A stretch of 18,947 nucleotides of DNA from Chloroflexota bacterium (GTDB lineage Bacteria; Chloroflexota; Dormibacteria; Dormibacterales; Dormibacteraceae), in assembly GCA_005880755.1 (NCBI GenBank), contig VBGV01000031.1, positions 1 to 18,947 of the forward strand, written 5' to 3'. Every line of letters starts with the position of its first letter. The first letter of the stretch is position 1. A model generated the notes under the pieces. It did not search any database. It saw only the letters and a list, made by a program, of their open reading frames with translations, and was not told the DNA's origin. Shown piece after piece: positions 1 through 6,920 of the stretch. Made by a program: the position numbers and the translations under genes.

Positions 1-595
1 GTGGCTGAGTTACGAAGGTGATGGTCTGAGGCGTGGCCAGGGGTTGGCCCGACTGCGTGCGTGCGCCAGGACCGATGGTCACCTGGTACTGGGTGTTCGG
101 GGCGAGGTTCCCGCTCGCGGGCTGGACGGCCAGCGTGCGGCTGTTCTGATCCCACGAGTACGTCACGGTGGTCGCGGGCGTGATCTGCGTTGCGCCCTGC
201 GTGGTCTGGTGGTCCATCGGCTGGTTGAACGACACCAGGATCGGCTGCTGGAGGGAAACGCTGCTCTTGCCATCGACCGGACTCTGGATGACGACCGTGT
301 TGAACCCGCCAGTCGGCTGCAGCGCGGTCCACACGACGACAGAAGCGATGAGCACAAGGCCCGCGGCAGCGCCCGCCCACGCGAATCCCCGCGGCCCGAA
401 CGCCCGGCGCCACAAGGAGTAGCGCCCTTCGCTCATCGCCCAGGCTTCCTGCATGAGCTGCCGGCGAAGGCCGGTGCGGTACGCGTCGTCGAGCGGAGGC
501 TCCGGGGTCTCGGCGGAGGTCAGCACGGCGACGATGCGCCGAAGGTCGGCGTCCTGGAGGACGTCGTCGAGCTCGGGGTCGTGGTTGGAGCTCAA
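1..595 (-). CDS. Putative anti-sigma factor, membrane-anchored with Ig-like outer domain (3' end cut by window)
   Basis: Reading the minus strand gives about 198 residues before the window edge. Residues 1-65 are charged and presumably cytoplasmic. Residues 71-92 (FAWAGAAAGLVLIASVVVWTA region) form one membrane segment. The part after it, from about residue 100 (QSPVDGKSSVSLQQPILVSF) through QPASGNLAPNTQYQV, looks like the Ig-like fold of the Big_5/SbsA type with its typical 'FNQPMD' and 'L.P.T.Y.V.I' pattern. The proposed start is TTG at 595, which overlaps the TGA of the sigma gene (TTGA), so the two are probably translationally coupled. Position directly behind an ECF sigma gene plus the one-membrane-pass layout suggest an anti-sigma factor; this is inference. 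No cysteine is present in the visible part, so it is not a zinc-dependent (ZAS) anti-sigma. The outer domain could sense an envelope ligand. It could instead be a plain surface protein controlled by the sigma factor. Confidence 0.7.
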   Translation of the reverse strand, partial: MSSNHDPELDDVLQDADLRRIVAVLTSAETPEPPLDDAYRTGLRRQLMQEAWAMSEGRYSLWRRAFGPRGFAWAGAAAGLVLIASVVVWTALQPTGGFNTVVIQSPVDGKSSVSLQQPILVSFNQPMDHQTTQGATQITPATTVTYSWDQNSRTLAVQPASGNLAPNTQYQVTIGPGARTQSGQPLATPQTITFVTQP

Positions 596-1149
596 TCGAC
601 CGGCCTCAAGGTGGACGCGTCCTCGCGCAGCCTCGTCACGCCGCGGTGGATCAAGAGCTTCACCGCCCCGGCGGACTTGCCCATGGCGACGGCGATGTCC
701 TCGATCTTCATGTCTTCCTGGAACTTCAGGACCAGCGCCGTCCGCTGCTGGTGCGGAAGGCCTTCGACCAGGGCCCAGATCCGGCGCACCTCGTCGCGGT
801 GGGCGGCCAGGTCTTCCAACGCGGGGCCGGCGACTGACAGGTCGTGAAAGTCCTCGAGCGGATGGGCGGGACGCAGGGTCCGGTAGCGGTCGGCGATCGC
901 GTTGACCGCGATCTGGTAAAGCCAGGCAGCAAACGGCCGCCCCGTGTCCTGGTAGCGGGGCATGGCCTTCAAAGCCTTCATGAAGACTTCCGAAGTGACG
1001 TCCTCTGCCGCGGTTTGCTCCCTCACTCTTGAATAAATGAACCTGTAGATCTGCTGAAAGTGCCGGTCATAGAGCGCCCCGAATTGGCGTGGGTCCCGCT
1101 GGGCGCGCTCGACGAGCTCTCGCTCCTCGTCGCGCGACGGGTCGCTCAC
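592..1149 (-). CDS. ECF-type RNA polymerase sigma factor
   Basis: The product is about 185 residues with the two-domain plan of group 4 (ECF) sigma factors. Region 2 spans FGALYDRHFQQIYRFIYSR, then AAEDVTSEVFMKALKAMP and FAAWLYQIAVNAIADRYR, the core-binding and -10 recognition helices. Region 4 is in the last 65 residues: LPHQQRTALVLKFQEDMKIE followed by DIAVAMGKSAGAVKLLIHRG, the helix-turn-helix that reads the -35 element. The reading frame stays open upstream to a TTG at 1233, which would add 28 residues without family similarity; I chose GTG at 1149 (MSDPSRDEERELV) because it gives a normal ECF N-terminus, although no good Shine-Dalgarno sequence precedes either start. The stop overlaps the start of the downstream membrane protein, the usual sigma/anti-sigma arrangement. 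It is divergent from the purine operon. The regulon cannot be read from this sequence. Confidence 0.88.
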   Translation of the reverse strand: MSDPSRDEERELVERAQRDPRQFGALYDRHFQQIYRFIYSRVREQTAAEDVTSEVFMKALKAMPRYQDTGRPFAAWLYQIAVNAIADRYRTLRPAHPLEDFHDLSVAGPALEDLAAHRDEVRRIWALVEGLPHQQRTALVLKFQEDMKIEDIAVAMGKSAGAVKLLIHRGVTRLREDASTLRPVD

Positions 1150-1329
1150 TGGCCGTTCAGCCTGCGCCGGTTCAAACGGGAGGCCTTTGAAGGTGGTTAC
1201 GAGGCGAGTCCATGGGCAGCCATCGATTATCAAGCCAGTCGCTTAAAAGCTCGCGGCCGTCGCCTATGACCACGATATCTAGGGCCCGCCTGGCCCGCCA
1301 TCACTAAATCTTGGCCTCCCGGCGCACCT

Positions 1330-1335
1330 TATAAT
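1330..1335 (+). promoter_or_regulatory. Candidate -10 element for the purine operon
   Basis: A perfect TATAAT lies in a locally AT-richer stretch 39 bases upstream of the purB start and would give a leader of roughly 30 bases. A matching -35 hexamer at 16-18 bases is not convincing, and the TTGGCC at 1311 is too close (13 bases). The leader is too short for a purine riboswitch, and I see no aptamer-like pattern in 1234-1373. The call rests on the -10 match and position only. Confidence 0.35.
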
Positions 1336-1373
1336 TCCTGCCGTCCCCTAGTGTTGACTGGGAATCGCCCTTC

Positions 1374-2681
1374 TTGATCGAGCGATACACGCCGCCCGCG
1401 ATGCGGGCGGTCTGGTCAGACCAGCACAAATACGAGCTGTGGCTGCGAATTGAGGTGCTGGCTTGCGAGGCATGGGCCTCGCTCGGCCGGATACCCGAAT
1501 CCGCCTTGCCGAAGATCCGCAAGGGCACGTTTGATGCAACCAAGATCGCCGAGGTCGAGTCACGCGTCGGCCACGACGTGGTCGCATTTCTGACAGTGCT
1601 CAACGAATCCATCGGCCAGCCCGAGGCCCGCTACGTCCACCTCGGCATGACCAGCCAGGACCTCAACGACACGGCGATGGCGCTGCAGATGGTCGAGTCG
1701 GCCCGCCTCATCGTGGCCGACCTGACGGCGGCGCGCGAAGCGTCGGCGGAGCTGGCGATCCGGCATCGCAAGACTTTGATGGCGGGCCGCACCCACGGCA
1801 TCGTCGCCGAGCCCACCACGTTCGGCTTCAAGGTCGCGGGTTGGGTGGCGGAGCTCGATCGCTCGATCGGTCGCCTGCGGCGCGCGGCCGACGAAGCCGC
1901 CGTCGGCCGCGTGAGCGGTGCGGTGGGAACGCACGCCACCATCGACCCGCGGGTCGAGGACCATGTCTGCCGCGAGCTTGGTCTGAAGGTCGATGAAGTT
2001 TCGACCCAGGTCGTGTCTCGCGACCGCCACGCGGGCTTCATGTCGGCGCTCGCGATCGCCGCCGGGACGCTGGAGCGGATCGCGACCGAGATCCGCCACC
2101 TCCAGCGCACCGAGGTTGGAGAGGCGTTCGAGCCCTTCGGCAAGGAGCAGAAGGGGAGCTCCGCGATGCCGCACAAGCGCAATCCAGTCCTCACCGAGCG
2201 CGTCTGCGGGCTCGCACGTGTGGTGCGCGGCAATCTCTTGACGGCGCTGGAGAACACGTCGCTCTGGCACGAGCGTGACATCAGCCACTCATCATCCGAG
2301 CGGGTCGTCTTTCCCGACGCCTGCGCGGCGGTCGACTACATGGCGATCGAGATGAGCAAGGTCTTGGGCGGCCTCGAGGTGCGGCCGGAGCGCATGCTTG
2401 CCAACCTGCAGTTCGCGGGCGGCGTCGTCTTCTCGCAGCGCGTCCTGCTCGCGCTCGTCGAGAGCGGCATGTCGCGGGAGGATGCTTACCTGGTCGTCCA
2501 GAAGACTGCGATGCAAGCGATGGAGAATTCCGGCGATGGCTTCAGAGCCCTGCTCGAGAAGAATGAGGACGTGACCAAGCGCATCGGCCCGCGGCTCGAT
2601 GAGGTCTTCGACCCGTGGGCCGGCCTCGAACACACAGACCTCGCTTACCAGCGCCTCGGATTGGGAGTCCCCGCGAATTGA
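1374..2681 (+). CDS. purB: Adenylosuccinate lyase PurB
   Basis: This 435-residue enzyme of the fumarase/aspartase superfamily cleaves SAICAR to AICAR plus fumarate in IMP synthesis, and adenylosuccinate to AMP plus fumarate. It is a cytoplasmic homotetramer in the family. The superfamily signature GSSAMPHKRNP is at residues 261-271 and contains the flexible-loop catalytic serine; GRTHG with the conserved histidine is at 138-142; HLGMTSQDLNDT is at 89-100. The start is TTG at 1374, since MIERYTPPAMRAVWSD aligns with the usual PurB N-terminus (MI.RYT...M..IWS). A weak GGGA at 1360-1363 serves as the possible ribosome site. It is the first gene of the purine operon, 14 bases before the purC ATG, and is divergent from the sigma factor gene. 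Length is normal for the family. Confidence 0.97.
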   Translation: MIERYTPPAMRAVWSDQHKYELWLRIEVLACEAWASLGRIPESALPKIRKGTFDATKIAEVESRVGHDVVAFLTVLNESIGQPEARYVHLGMTSQDLNDTAMALQMVESARLIVADLTAAREASAELAIRHRKTLMAGRTHGIVAEPTTFGFKVAGWVAELDRSIGRLRRAADEAAVGRVSGAVGTHATIDPRVEDHVCRELGLKVDEVSTQVVSRDRHAGFMSALAIAAGTLERIATEIRHLQRTEVGEAFEPFGKEQKGSSAMPHKRNPVLTERVCGLARVVRGNLLTALENTSLWHERDISHSSSERVVFPDACAAVDYMAIEMSKVLGGLEVRPERMLANLQFAGGVVFSQRVLLALVESGMSREDAYLVVQKTAMQAMENSGDGFRALLEKNEDVTKRIGPRLDEVFDPWAGLEHTDLAYQRLGLGVPAN

Positions 2682-2695
2682 TAGCGGGGCCGCCC

Positions 2696-3598
2696 ATGAC
2701 CGGCACCGAGCTGCCGTTGAAGCTTTTCGCGCGCGGCAAGGTGCGCGATACGTACGAGCTCGGTCCCGACCAGCTGCTGATGGTCGCCACCGACCGCATC
2801 TCGGCCTTCGACCACATCCTCCCTAACGGCATCCCAGACCGCGGCAAGGTGCTGACCCAGCTCTCCATCTTCTGGTTCTCGCAGACCGACACCTTCCAGC
2901 CCAACCACCTGATCTCGGGCATGGTCCCGGACCTGCCACCGGCGCTCAAGGGCTATCGAGAAGAGCTCGCTGGCCGTTTCATGATCGTGCGCAAGGCCAA
3001 ACGGATCGATTTCGAATGCGTCGTGCGCGGCTACCTCGCGGGCAGCGCCTGGAAGGAATACCAGGAGTCGCAGTCGCTGGCGGGAGAGAAGATGCCGCCC
3101 GGCCTGCGAGAAAGCGAAAGGCTCGCTTCTCCGATCTTCTCCCCGGCGACCAAGGTGGAATCCGGGCACGACGAGAACATCACCTTCGACCAGATGAAGA
3201 AGGACCTCGGCGACGAGCTCGCCACCAAGCTGCGCGACGCCAGCATGGAGCTGTACAAGTACGCGTCCGACTTTGCCGGCAAGCGAGGGCTGATCCTCGC
3301 CGACACGAAGTTCGAGTTCGGCACCGTCGGCGACGAGGTGATCCTCATCGACGAGGTGCTGACACCCGACAGCTCGCGCTACTGGGAAACGTTGACGTAC
3401 CGGGCCGGCGCCTCGCCGGAGTCTTACGACAAGCAGTTCGTGCGCGACTGGTTGACGCGCTCCGGCTGGGACAAGGAATCGGACCCACCACGACTGCCCG
3501 AAGACGTGGTGATGCAGACGCGCCTGAGGTACCTGGCGGCGTACCAGCGCCTGGTCGGCAAGCAGCTGTTCCCGCCCAAGCCGAGGAACGAAACATGA
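2696..3598 (+). CDS. purC: SAICAR synthetase PurC
   Basis: Phosphoribosylaminoimidazole-succinocarboxamide synthase, 300 residues, joins CAIR and aspartate using ATP. The ATP-grasp-like fold is marked by FARGKVRDTYELG (11-23), LLMVATDRISAFD (27-39), FECVVRGYLAGSAWKEY (106-122) and the signature LILADTKFEFG (199-209), followed by LIDEVLTPDSSRYW. This is the long PurC form (about 300 residues, as in yeast Ade1 and mycobacteria) rather than the 240-residue E. coli type. I chose ATG at 2696, which has GCGGGG shortly upstream. A TTG at 2678 that overlaps the purB stop as TTGA would add MIAGPP and cannot be excluded, because this overlap style recurs in the window. The C-terminus (LFPPKPRNET) looks complete. 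An unusual 175-base gap holding a repeat separates it from purS. Confidence 0.96.
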   Translation: MTGTELPLKLFARGKVRDTYELGPDQLLMVATDRISAFDHILPNGIPDRGKVLTQLSIFWFSQTDTFQPNHLISGMVPDLPPALKGYREELAGRFMIVRKAKRIDFECVVRGYLAGSAWKEYQESQSLAGEKMPPGLRESERLASPIFSPATKVESGHDENITFDQMKKDLGDELATKLRDASMELYKYASDFAGKRGLILADTKFEFGTVGDEVILIDEVLTPDSSRYWETLTYRAGASPESYDKQFVRDWLTRSGWDKESDPPRLPEDVVMQTRLRYLAAYQRLVGKQLFPPKPRNET

Positions 3599-3663
3599 TG
3601 TCGCGATCCCGGCCGGAGGCCCTCGGCGGATCTTCGGCGCCCATGCGGCCCATCTGCGTCGTT

Positions 3664-3721
3664 GCGGCCTCCGCTGCTCGCTCACGCACTGACGAGTGCG
3701 CTCGCTCCGCTGCTCGGCCGC
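3664..3721. repeat. REP-like palindromic repeat between purC and purS
   Basis: The element is bounded by GCGGCC at 3664-3669 and its inverse GGCCGC at 3716-3721. At its centre is a perfect hairpin, CGCACT (3685-3690) and AGTGCG (3695-3700) with loop GACG. A 12-base direct copy, CTCCGCTGCTCG, occurs at 3669-3680 and again at 3705-3716. The whole 3599-3773 interval shows no start codon with coding quality and no terminator U-tract. The structure resembles dispersed extragenic palindromes of GC-rich genomes. Only one copy is in this window, so dispersal is not shown here. Confidence 0.5.
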
Positions 3722-3773
3722 GCCTAGCATCTGGACCACCTGTGCACCGAATCTCTCGCCGAGGTCTCCTGCC

Positions 3774-4031
3774 GTGATCGCGCGCGTCATAGTCACTCCC
3801 AAGCCGGTGGTCAACGACCCCCAGGGCATCACGGTCAAGCAAGGACTTGCATCGCTCGGTTTTCGGGAGGTCGTCGACGTGCGAGTCGGCAAGTACATCG
3901 AGGTCAACCTCGAGGGATCGAGCGAGCACGAGGCGCGCCAGCGGGTCGAGGCGATGTGCCGCCAGCTGCTGGCCAACCACGTGATCGAAGACTTCCGATT
4001 CGACATCGAGCCGGAGCACAAGCGCCGGTGA
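3774..4031 (+). CDS. purS: FGAM synthase subunit PurS
   Basis: The 85-residue product is the small structural subunit of the PurLQS formylglycinamide ribonucleotide amidotransferase, which bridges PurQ and PurL and helps ammonia transfer. Typical PurS features are ARVIVTPKPVVNDPQGITV near the start, the LGF..V.DVRVGKYIEV core (residues 27-43) and the C-terminal VIEDFRFDIE strand. The start is GTG at 3774 with GAGG at 3761-3764 as Shine-Dalgarno sequence, so this gene has its own ribosome site after the repeat-filled gap behind purC. Its TGA overlaps the purQ GTG start (GTGA at 4028-4031). Its presence shows the genome uses the Gram-positive/archaeal three-subunit enzyme and not the large single-chain PurL. 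Confidence 0.95.
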   Translation: MIARVIVTPKPVVNDPQGITVKQGLASLGFREVVDVRVGKYIEVNLEGSSEHEARQRVEAMCRQLLANHVIEDFRFDIEPEHKRR

Positions 4032-4732
4032 AGTTCGGCGTCGTTGTATTTCCCGGGACGTGGTCCGACCGCGACTGCGGGTGGGTCATCGACCAGGTGC
4101 TCGGCGCGGAGCTGACCTACCTCTGGCACAAGGACGCCGACCTGAAAGGCTGCGATTGCGTGATCCTGCCCGGCGGCTTCGCCTACGGCGACTATCTGCG
4201 GACCGGTGCGATCGCCAGGTTCGCGCCGGTGATGGAGCAGATCGGCGAGTTCGCCGACCGGGGAGGCCTGGTCTGGGGCATCTGCAATGGGTTCCAGGTT
4301 CTGTGCGAGGCGGGCCTCCTGCCGGGTGCGCTGATCCGCAACGCATCGCTCGAGTTTCGCTGCGAGTGGACGAACCTCGTGGTCGAACGGACGGACCTTC
4401 CCTTCACGTCGAGGTGCGAGGAACGCGAGGTGCTGCGGGTGCCCATCGCGCACGGCGAGGGCAGCTACTTCGCCGATCCTGCGACACTCTCCCGCCTGGA
4501 GCAGAGGGGCCAGGTGGTGTTTCGATACTGCGATCCGGGTGGCAGAGTCGTACCGGCCGCAAACCCGAACGGCTCGCTGCACAACATCGCCGGCATCGTC
4601 AACGCGCGCGGCAACGTGCTGGGCATGATGCCGCACCCCGAGCGCTGCTCGGAAGCCGAGCTCGGCGGTACTGACGGCCTGAAACTGTTTCGTTCCGTGG
4701 CGGAGAACGCGCTGAAGGTCCTTGTGTCTTGA
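4028..4732 (+). CDS. purQ: FGAM synthase glutaminase subunit PurQ
   Basis: A class I glutamine amidotransferase of 234 residues that hydrolyses glutamine and passes ammonia to PurL. The catalytic triad can be placed: nucleophile Cys86 in WGICNGFQVL, and His203 with Glu205 in GMMPHPER. Other family marks are VILPGGFAYGDYLRTGAIA (45-63) and the histidine in VPIAHGEGSYFAD. The start is GTG at 4028, overlapping the purS stop by four bases; VKFGVVVFPGTWSDRD matches the usual PurQ start. The 3' end again overlaps the next gene, TTGA at 4729-4732. Nothing looks abnormal in length or key residues. Confidence 0.97.
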   Translation: MKFGVVVFPGTWSDRDCGWVIDQVLGAELTYLWHKDADLKGCDCVILPGGFAYGDYLRTGAIARFAPVMEQIGEFADRGGLVWGICNGFQVLCEAGLLPGALIRNASLEFRCEWTNLVVERTDLPFTSRCEEREVLRVPIAHGEGSYFADPATLSRLEQRGQVVFRYCDPGGRVVPAANPNGSLHNIAGIVNARGNVLGMMPHPERCSEAELGGTDGLKLFRSVAENALKVLVS

Positions 4733-6918
4733 GTATCAAATCTGTGGATGAGCGAAGGCTTCGGGAAGTCGCGCTCACCCCGGATGAGTACAAGGCCATC
4801 GTCGAGCAGCTGAAAAGAGCCCCGAACGAGGTCGAGCTCGGCATGCTCGGCGTGCTCTGGTCGGAGCACTGCTCTTACAAGAGCTCGAAGGCGCTCCTTC
4901 GCCGCCTGCCCTCGACAGGGCCCGCCGTGGTCCAGGGTCCGGGCGAGAACGCCGGCGCGGTGAGCATCGGGGAAGGCTGGGCCGCGGTCTTCAAGATCGA
5001 GTCGCACAACCACCCTTCCGCGATCGAGCCGTACCAGGGCGCTGCCACCGGCGTCGGCGGGATCATCCGTGACGTCATCGCCATGGGCGCGCGTCCCATC
5101 GCCCTCCTCGACTCGCTGCGGTTCGGGCCTCTGCCGGAGTCGAGCCGCCACTTCGAGGGCGTGGTCGCGGGCATCGGCGCCTACGGCAACTGCATCGGCA
5201 TCCCGACGGTCGGAGGCGAGATCTACTTCGAGGACTGCTACGCGAACAACCCGCTGGTCAACGCGATGTGCGTCGGACTCGTCCGCACCGACCAGCTCAT
5301 GCGGGCGCGTGCCGAAGGCACGGGCAACAGGCTGATGCTGGTGGGGGCGGACACCGGGCGCGACGGAATTCATGGCGCATCGTTCGCCTCCGTCGAGCTC
5401 GACGAGAGAAGCTTGGAGCGCCGGCCCGCGGTCCAGGTCGGCAACCCGTTCCTCGAGAAGTGCCTGCTGGAGGCGTGCATGGACCTCTCGCACACCGACG
5501 CGGTGGTCGCGATCCAGGACCTCGGCGCCGCGGGCTTGACATCCGCCGTGGCCGAATGCGCAGGCCGGGTGCCCGGCGCCGGCGCGCGCATCGACGTCTC
5601 GCTCGTGCCGAGGCGCGAGCGCGAGATGACGCCTTACGACGTGATGCTTTCCGAATCCCAGGAGCGGATGCTGGTCGTCGTCCAGCGGGGCCGCGAGCGC
5701 GAGGTGGAGACCATCTTCCACGCGTGGGACCTGGCTTCCGCGGTCATCGGCGAGGTCACGGACGACGGCCAGCTGACCGTGGTCGACGGGCGGGACCAAG
5801 TCGCTCGCCTGCCGGTCACGCTGCTGACGGACGGCGCTCCGATGCGCCGCCTCGTCGGCATAGCACCCGACCCGCCGCTGGGTCTCGATGTCGACGCGCT
5901 TCCCCCGCTGGCGGACGTGGGTGCGACGCTGCTTCGACTGCTGGCAAGCCCCAACCTTTCCAGTCGACGGGGCGTGTTCCGCCGCTACGACCACATGGTC
6001 GGCGACGCGACCGTGGTTCCGCCCGGCGGCGACGCCGCTGTGCTGCGCATCAAGGGCACGCGACTTGGACTCGCCATGACTACCGACTGCAATGCGCGCT
6101 ACTGCCACCTCGACCCTCACCTCGGCGCCCAGCTCGCGGTGGCCGAGGCGGCGCGCAACATCATCGCCACCGGCGCCAGGCCGCTGGCCGTCACCGACTG
6201 CCTGAACCTCGCCAACCCTGACCGCCCCGAGGTGTACTGGGAGCTCGAGGAGACGGTCGCCGGCCTGGCGTACGCGTGCCGCGCCCTGGACCTGCCGATC
6301 GTCAGCGGCAACGTGAGCCTGTACAACGACTCCAACGGCGAGTCCGCCATCTATCCGACCCCTGTCGTGGGGATGGTCGGTGTGATCGATGACTACGGCC
6401 GCCGGCTTGGCGCCGGTTTGCGGGCGGAAGGCGACTTCGTGCTGTTGATCGGCTCGAGCCACAACGATATGGGCGGCAGCGAGTACCTGAAGGTCGAGCA
6501 TGGTTACGTCGCTGGCCGGCCGCCGGCTCTCGACCTGACCCGCGAGCAGGCGGTCAACAGGCTCGTCCTCGCCGCCGCGGAGAACGGATTTCTCCACTCG
6601 GCGCACGACTGCGCCGAGGGCGGGATGCTCGTCGCGCTCGCGGAGTGCTGCCTGCTGGGCGGCATAGGAGTGCGCTGTCCCGCGATCCGACCCGAGCCCC
6701 CGCTACGCCTCGACGCCGCGTTCTTCGGCGAGTCGCCCAGCCGCTACATCGTGAGCGTGACGTCGCGTGCGATGCCCGAGCTGCAGTCGCTGGCGCGCCG
6801 CCATCACGTCGAGCTTTCCCTGCTCGGTCTTGCCGGCGGCGATATCCTCGAGTTCGAGGGCCAGCTGAGGCTTACGCTCGCGGAGCTGCGCGAGGCATGG
6901 GAGGTGATGGTCCCCTAA
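4729..6918 (+). CDS. purL: FGAM synthase large subunit PurL (short form)
   Basis: Phosphoribosylformylglycinamidine synthase II, 729 residues, converts FGAR to FGAM with ATP and ammonia from PurQ. Two AIR-synthase-like halves are visible. The first contains GVLWSEHCSYKSSK (41-54) and the ATP/Mg site KIESHNHPSAIEPYQGAATG (89-108), then GGIIRDVIAMGARPI. A later stretch, AVAEAARNIIATGARPLAVT, is the matching element of the second half. The length agrees with the short PurL that needs PurQ and PurS, both encoded just upstream. The start is TTG at 4729 (MSIKSVDERRLREVALTPDEY), overlapping the purQ stop as TTGA. The stop TAA is two bases before the purF ATG. Confidence 0.97.
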   Translation: MSIKSVDERRLREVALTPDEYKAIVEQLKRAPNEVELGMLGVLWSEHCSYKSSKALLRRLPSTGPAVVQGPGENAGAVSIGEGWAAVFKIESHNHPSAIEPYQGAATGVGGIIRDVIAMGARPIALLDSLRFGPLPESSRHFEGVVAGIGAYGNCIGIPTVGGEIYFEDCYANNPLVNAMCVGLVRTDQLMRARAEGTGNRLMLVGADTGRDGIHGASFASVELDERSLERRPAVQVGNPFLEKCLLEACMDLSHTDAVVAIQDLGAAGLTSAVAECAGRVPGAGARIDVSLVPRREREMTPYDVMLSESQERMLVVVQRGREREVETIFHAWDLASAVIGEVTDDGQLTVVDGRDQVARLPVTLLTDGAPMRRLVGIAPDPPLGLDVDALPPLADVGATLLRLLASPNLSSRRGVFRRYDHMVGDATVVPPGGDAAVLRIKGTRLGLAMTTDCNARYCHLDPHLGAQLAVAEAARNIIATGARPLAVTDCLNLANPDRPEVYWELEETVAGLAYACRALDLPIVSGNVSLYNDSNGESAIYPTPVVGMVGVIDDYGRRLGAGLRAEGDFVLLIGSSHNDMGGSEYLKVEHGYVAGRPPALDLTREQAVNRLVLAAAENGFLHSAHDCAEGGMLVALAECCLLGGIGVRCPAIRPEPPLRLDAAFFGESPSRYIVSVTSRAMPELQSLARRHHVELSLLGLAGGDILEFEGQLRLTLAELREAWEVMVP

Positions 6919-6920
6919 CC

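Noticed and set aside
44..847. 267-residue plus-strand frame at the left end
   Set aside because: It runs antisense to the sigma factor and anti-sigma genes, whose products have clear domains; the plus frame has none.
1354..1359. TTGACT as a -35 element for purB
   Set aside because: The matching -10 position would lie inside the purB coding start (1377-1382, no resemblance to TATAAT).
1234..1373. Possible purine riboswitch before purB
   Set aside because: The candidate leader after the TATAAT is only about 30 bases and lacks the three-stem aptamer pattern and any terminator.
3599..3773. Small coding gene in the purC-purS gap
   Set aside because: Frames here read through the palindromic repeat with no start supported by a ribosome site and no plausible protein composition.
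2645..4636. 663-residue open frame on the minus strand across purC-purQ
   Set aside because: It is antisense to four clear pur genes, has a composition rich in Arg, Ala, His and Asp typical of GC-rich shadow frames, and shows no recognisable domain.
4465..6606. 713-residue open frame on the minus strand across purL
   Set aside because: It is a shadow of purL; codon positions follow the sense gene and no family motif is visible.
6645..6920. N-terminal extension of purF in its open frame
   Set aside because: The extension overlaps purL, is Arg/Ala-rich without similarity, and the N-terminal Cys nucleophile requires a start at MCGVFG.
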